From contig JAPSJV010000016.1 in NCBI GenBank assembly GCA_031178005.1, positions 1-64,000 of the forward strand: 64,000 bases of DNA, read 5' to 3'. This document shows positions 60,739 through 64,000 of the stretch, piece after piece. Position numbers and translations under genes: made by a program. Below the pieces are notes generated by a model. That model was not told where the DNA came from. It made no database searches and saw nothing but the letters and a program-made list of their open reading frames with translations. This DNA comes from Pseudarthrobacter sp. (GTDB taxonomy: Bacteria; Actinomycetota; Actinomycetes; Actinomycetales; Micrococcaceae). Numbering within the stretch: the stretch's first letter is position 1; every line of letters starts with the position of its first letter.

Positions 60739-62531
60739 GCTTCAGCCCGCAAGGTTCCAGCCAGCACTACACTCCTAAAAACACTTTTGAGCTAAACGCT
60801 CCAGGGCTCCAGCATGACCCGCTCTGGTACCGGAAGGCCGTGTTTTATGAGGTGCTGGTCAGAGCCTTCGCGGACGGCAACGGGGATGGTTCCGGGGATT
60901 TCATCGGACTGATCAACCAGCTGGACTACCTGCAGTGGCTGGGCGTGGACTGTCTCTGGCTGCCGCCGTTTTTCCAGTCACCGCTCCGCGACGGCGGTTA
61001 TGACATCTCCGACTACAACTCCGTGCTTGACGAATTCGGCACCATCAACGATTTCAAGCGCCTTGTTGCCGAAGCCCATGCGCGCGGAGTCAGGGTCATC
61101 ATCGATCTGCCGCTCAACCACACCTCGGACCAGCACCCCTGGTTCCTTGAATCCCGCCGGGACCCCGAGGGTCCGTACGGCGATTTCTACGTCTGGAGCG
61201 ACACCGACGAGAAGTACCAGGACGCCCGCATCATTTTCGTGGACACTGAGGAATCCAACTGGACCTTTGACCCCATCCGGAGGCAGTTCTTCTGGCACCG
61301 GTTCTTCGGCCACCAGCCGGACCTCAACTTCGAAAACCCCAAGGTCATTGACGCGTTGTTCGACGTCGTCCGGTTCTGGCTGGACCAGGGCATTGACGGT
61401 TTCCGGGCAGATGCCATCCCGTACCTCTTCGAAGAAGAGGGCACCAACTGTGAGAACCTGCCTGCAACGCACCACTTCCTGCAGGACCTGCGGAAGATGG
61501 TTGACGAGAATTACCCGGGACGGGTGATCATTGCGGAGGCCAACCAGCCGCCCAACGAGGTGGTGGAGTATTTCGGAACCGAAGAGGAACCGGAATGCCA
61601 CATGGCCTTCCATTTCCCCATCATGCCCAGGCTCTATTACGCACTGCGGGACCAAAAAGCGGCGCCCATCATCGAGACCATGGCGGAGACCCCGGCCATT
61701 CCGGAGGGCGCCCAGTGGGGTACGTTCCTGCGCAACCATGACGAGCTCACCCTGGAAATGGTCACCGCGGACGAACGCGCGGCGATGCTGGGGTGGTACG
61801 CACCGGATCCGCGGATGCGGGCCAACATCGGCATCCGACGCCGGCTGGCACCGTTGCTGGACAACTCGCGGGCAGAGATCGAGCTGATCAACGCGCTCCT
61901 CCTCTCGCTCCCCGGCAGCCCGTTCCTGTACTACGGGGACGAGATCGGCATGGGGGACAACATCTGGCTTGAGGACCGGGACGCAGTGCGCACGCCCATG
62001 CAATGGAATCCGGACCGCAACGCCGGCTTCTCGGAGGCCGATCCCGGCAAGCTGTACCTGCCGGTGATCCAGTCCCTGGTCTACAACTACGGCATGGCCA
62101 ATGTGGAGGCCGAGTCCGCCCATTCCGGTTCGCTGCTGCGGTGGACGCGCCAGATCCTCAGCGTCCGCAGGAACCACCCCGCATTTGGGCTCGGCGAATA
62201 CCGGCATATCGATGCCGATCACGACGCCGTGCTCGCGTATCTACGCGATCTCCCGGAAGGCAACAGCGCCGGTGAACCAGCAGAAACAGTCCTCTGCGTG
62301 TTTAATCTTTCCCAGCATCCCGTAGCTGCCACCTTGCAGGTCCCGGACTTCGGTGGACGGGGACTGCGGGATGTCTTCGGCGGCCAGCCCTTCCCCGGCA
62401 TAAGGGAGGACGGCTCCTTGACGCTGACGCTGGGCAGCCACGACTTCTTCTGGCTGCGGATCCGCTCGGCAACGTCCAACCCCTCCTCGCCGTATACGCA
62501 GGCCATGCCTGTGCTCTCGATCGAGGGGTGA
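60735..62531 (+). CDS. treS: Maltose alpha-D-glucosyltransferase (trehalose synthase)
   Basis: A 598-residue GH13_16 enzyme: [74 protein letters not shown] (nucleophile), [13 protein letters not shown] (Glu), [14 protein letters not shown] and [14 protein letters not shown]. It interconverts trehalose and maltose, giving maltose for the kinase encoded next. It starts at GTG 60735, overlapping the glgE stop. No kinase is fused; that is a separate gene three bases downstream. Confidence 0.95.
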   Translation: MSFSPQGSSQHYTPKNTFELNAPGLQHDPLWYRKAVFYEVLVRAFADGNGDGSGDFIGLINQLDYLQWLGVDCLWLPPFFQSPLRDGGYDISDYNSVLDEFGTINDFKRLVAEAHARGVRVIIDLPLNHTSDQHPWFLESRRDPEGPYGDFYVWSDTDEKYQDARIIFVDTEESNWTFDPIRRQFFWHRFFGHQPDLNFENPKVIDALFDVVRFWLDQGIDGFRADAIPYLFEEEGTNCENLPATHHFLQDLRKMVDENYPGRVIIAEANQPPNEVVEYFGTEEEPECHMAFHFPIMPRLYYALRDQKAAPIIETMAETPAIPEGAQWGTFLRNHDELTLEMVTADERAAMLGWYAPDPRMRANIGIRRRLAPLLDNSRAEIELINALLLSLPGSPFLYYGDEIGMGDNIWLEDRDAVRTPMQWNPDRNAGFSEADPGKLYLPVIQSLVYNYGMANVEAESAHSGSLLRWTRQILSVRRNHPAFGLGEYRHIDADHDAVLAYLRDLPEGNSAGEPAETVLCVFNLSQHPVAATLQVPDFGGRGLRDVFGGQPFPGIREDGSLTLTLGSHDFFWLRIRSATSNPSSPYTQAMPVLSIEG

Positions 62532-62533
62532 AC

Positions 62534-64000
62534 ATGTCACGCCAACTGGACCCCGCCCTTGAAGATCTCCTGCGCACCTGGTTGCCGCGGCAGCGCTGGT
62601 TTCCCGTCAAGTCACCGCAGTTCGGACTGACTGCGGCCGGCGGGTTCAGCTTGCCCGTTTCGGGTGGGACCGAACTGGAAGTCCTGCTGCTTGCTGTTGA
62701 ATCAGCGGGCCCCGGCGCCAGCATCCGGCGTGACATTGTGCAGGTCCTGCTAAGCAGGCACCTTTCCATCTCGGATTCGCTGTCCAAGGCGCTGGTCGGC
62801 GAGATGCCGGCTCCCGACGGCGGGCCGTTGTGGATCTACGATGCCGTCCACGATCCCGCGTTCGTCTCTATGTGGCTGGACCTGATGCGTCCCGGCACGG
62901 TGGCTGACGCCGTCGCCCCATCGGCCGGTGCCCCCTCTGCCGCGCCCCCGGCGGGCGTCTCCGGGCATCGCAGTTTTTCCGGGCCTCCACTGCCTGCGTC
63001 GGCCGCCCACATCCGGGTCCTCTCGGGTGAGCAGTCCAACAGTTCAGTGATTGTCGACGACGGCGCTTCCGCCACCATCGTAAAATTCTTCCGGGTGCTG
63101 TCCGAAGGCGAGAACCCCGAGGTCGGAGTGGGTGCAGCACTCACGGCGGCCGGTTGCAGCGAAGTACCCGCCACCATGGGCTGGGTGCGCGGCCAATGGC
63201 AGGCAATGGACGGCGAAGGACGGCAGCACGCGGCCGAAGGAGAGCTGGCGGTGGCGCACGAATTCCTCGCCGGCGGGCAGGATGCCTGGCGGCTCGCAGT
63301 GGAGGCCGCCAGGTCAGGGCGTGGTTTCGGTTCCGAGGCACGTGAACTGGGAAGCGCAACAGCAACGGTCCACGTGCGGCTGGCCGAGGCATTGGGCCAA
63401 TCCAGCGAATCTGTCCCCGGCCGCGATATCTCAACAGCAGTAGCCCAGCGGGTGCGGCAGTCCTGGCGTGAGGCGGGTGCCGCCGTCGGGCCTTATGACG
63501 AAGCCCTTGGCGGCCTGCTTAAACGGATTGACGGCAGCCCCGCAGGCCCGCTCCAACGGATCCACGGCGACCTCCACCTCGGACAGATCCTGAAGGTCGC
63601 CGGACAAGACGGGAAACCCGCCCGCTGGGCCATCCTCGACTTCGAAGGCGAGCCGCTGCGGCCGGTTGCCGAACGGACAGCACCCGATGTCCCACTGCGT
63701 GATGTGGTGGGGATGCTTCGTTCGTTTGACTACGCCGCGGGGGCAGCTGAGCGGGAGGGCGACGGCGTCCGGGTCCCGCAGTCATGGGTGAACGAATGCG
63801 CCGAGGCATTCATCTCCGGTTACACCGCCGTCACACCCGGAACCATTGACCGGACGTCGCCCTTGTTTATGGCATTGTGGCTGGACAAGGCACTTTATGA
63901 GGTCGTCTATGAATTGCGTAACAGGCCCGGCTGGCTGGCCATTCCAGTGAATGCGTCCAGGCGGCTCCTTGGCGGTAACAGCTCCGGCGACCAGCCGGAC
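62534..64000 (+). CDS. Maltokinase, cut by the window end
   Basis: 489 codons are open from ATG 62534 to the last base with no stop. This matches a maltokinase (Mak/Pep2): LEDLLRTWLPRQRWFPVK at the N-terminus, an aminoglycoside-phosphotransferase-like core with RIHGDLHLGQILKV (catalytic Asp, HGDxHxxQ), WAILDFEGEPLRPVAERT (metal DFE), and YELRNRPGWLAIPV near the C-terminus. It phosphorylates maltose to maltose-1-phosphate for GlgE. An Ala/Pro-rich loop (about residues 120-150) splits the N-terminal part. Only the last few residues should be missing unless a GlgB domain is fused. Confidence 0.9.
   Translation, partial: MSRQLDPALEDLLRTWLPRQRWFPVKSPQFGLTAAGGFSLPVSGGTELEVLLLAVESAGPGASIRRDIVQVLLSRHLSISDSLSKALVGEMPAPDGGPLWIYDAVHDPAFVSMWLDLMRPGTVADAVAPSAGAPSAAPPAGVSGHRSFSGPPLPASAAHIRVLSGEQSNSSVIVDDGASATIVKFFRVLSEGENPEVGVGAALTAAGCSEVPATMGWVRGQWQAMDGEGRQHAAEGELAVAHEFLAGGQDAWRLAVEAARSGRGFGSEARELGSATATVHVRLAEALGQSSESVPGRDISTAVAQRVRQSWREAGAAVGPYDEALGGLLKRIDGSPAGPLQRIHGDLHLGQILKVAGQDGKPARWAILDFEGEPLRPVAERTAPDVPLRDVVGMLRSFDYAAGAAEREGDGVRVPQSWVNECAEAFISGYTAVTPGTIDRTSPLFMALWLDKALYEVVYELRNRPGWLAIPVNASRRLLGGNSSGDQPD

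Overview
The window is a contiguous, gene-dense stretch of a high-GC actinobacterial chromosome. Gene content and order point to Micrococcaceae (Arthrobacter/Pseudarthrobacter type). The indicators are the carD-ispD-ispF-cysS-rlmB order, gpm-phoU-senX3-regX3, a DUF4193 protein, a MetPS methionine/alanine transporter with its microprotein subunit, and the GlgE alpha-glucan pathway. This placement is an inference from gene content. I saw no phage, IS element, CRISPR array or rRNA; there is one tRNA (Thr, CGU).

Layout. 1-12 kb is accessory and largely secretory: a 5'-truncated HAD phosphatase remnant, a pectate lyase/pectinesterase operon, a secreted GDPD-like phosphodiesterase with a secreted metallophosphoesterase, the MetP/MetS transporter, an NmrA-like oxidoreductase, small uncharacterised genes and a secreted ThuA-domain protein. 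12-13.3 kb carries an acidic small protein, an NTF2-like protein and a rhodanese. 13.4-20.8 kb is a divergent catabolic cluster (RidA, IclR regulator, 2-keto-3-deoxygluconate kinase // PLP-dependent D-amino-acid deaminase, D-aminoacylase-family amidohydrolase, KDPG aldolase, GntP permease). Read together these fit import, deacylation and deamination of an N-acyl amino-sugar acid (best guess N-acetyl-D-glucosaminate from oxidised chitin) to pyruvate and glyceraldehyde-3-phosphate. 20.8-25.8 kb is an amino acid use locus (TPP enzyme, HisC-like aminotransferase, APC permease, Lrp/AsnC regulator). 25.9-27.6 kb is an ABC-F gene whose ribosome binding site lies in a hairpin. 27.8-35.1 kb is an RpiR regulator divergent from an operon of a C45-type Ntn hydrolase and a five-gene peptide-type ABC importer.

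35-52.7 kb is mostly core genome: GyrI-like protein, DUF4193, tRNA-Thr, an HAD protein lacking its nucleophile, a Tap-like secreted hydrolase, holB-tmk, a Cys/Met-metabolism PLP enzyme, DUF2516, a methyltransferase, gpm, phoU, senX3-regX3, a lipoprotein, carD, ispD, ispF, cysS and rlmB. 52.8-64 kb is alpha-glucan/trehalose metabolism: glgX, then (after a barnase/barstar-type RNase-inhibitor pair) glgP divergent from glgE-treS-maltokinase, the last running off the window end. The regions ahead of glgX and between glgP and glgE share an identical 14-bp sequence that may be a common control site.

Intergenic spaces repeatedly carry GACGGCGG...CCGCCGTC hairpins (two of them identical over 32 bp) that act as likely terminators, and two copies of a REP-like TCGACAGGCTC element, one at the pseudogene breakpoint and one forming the C-terminus of an oxidoreductase.
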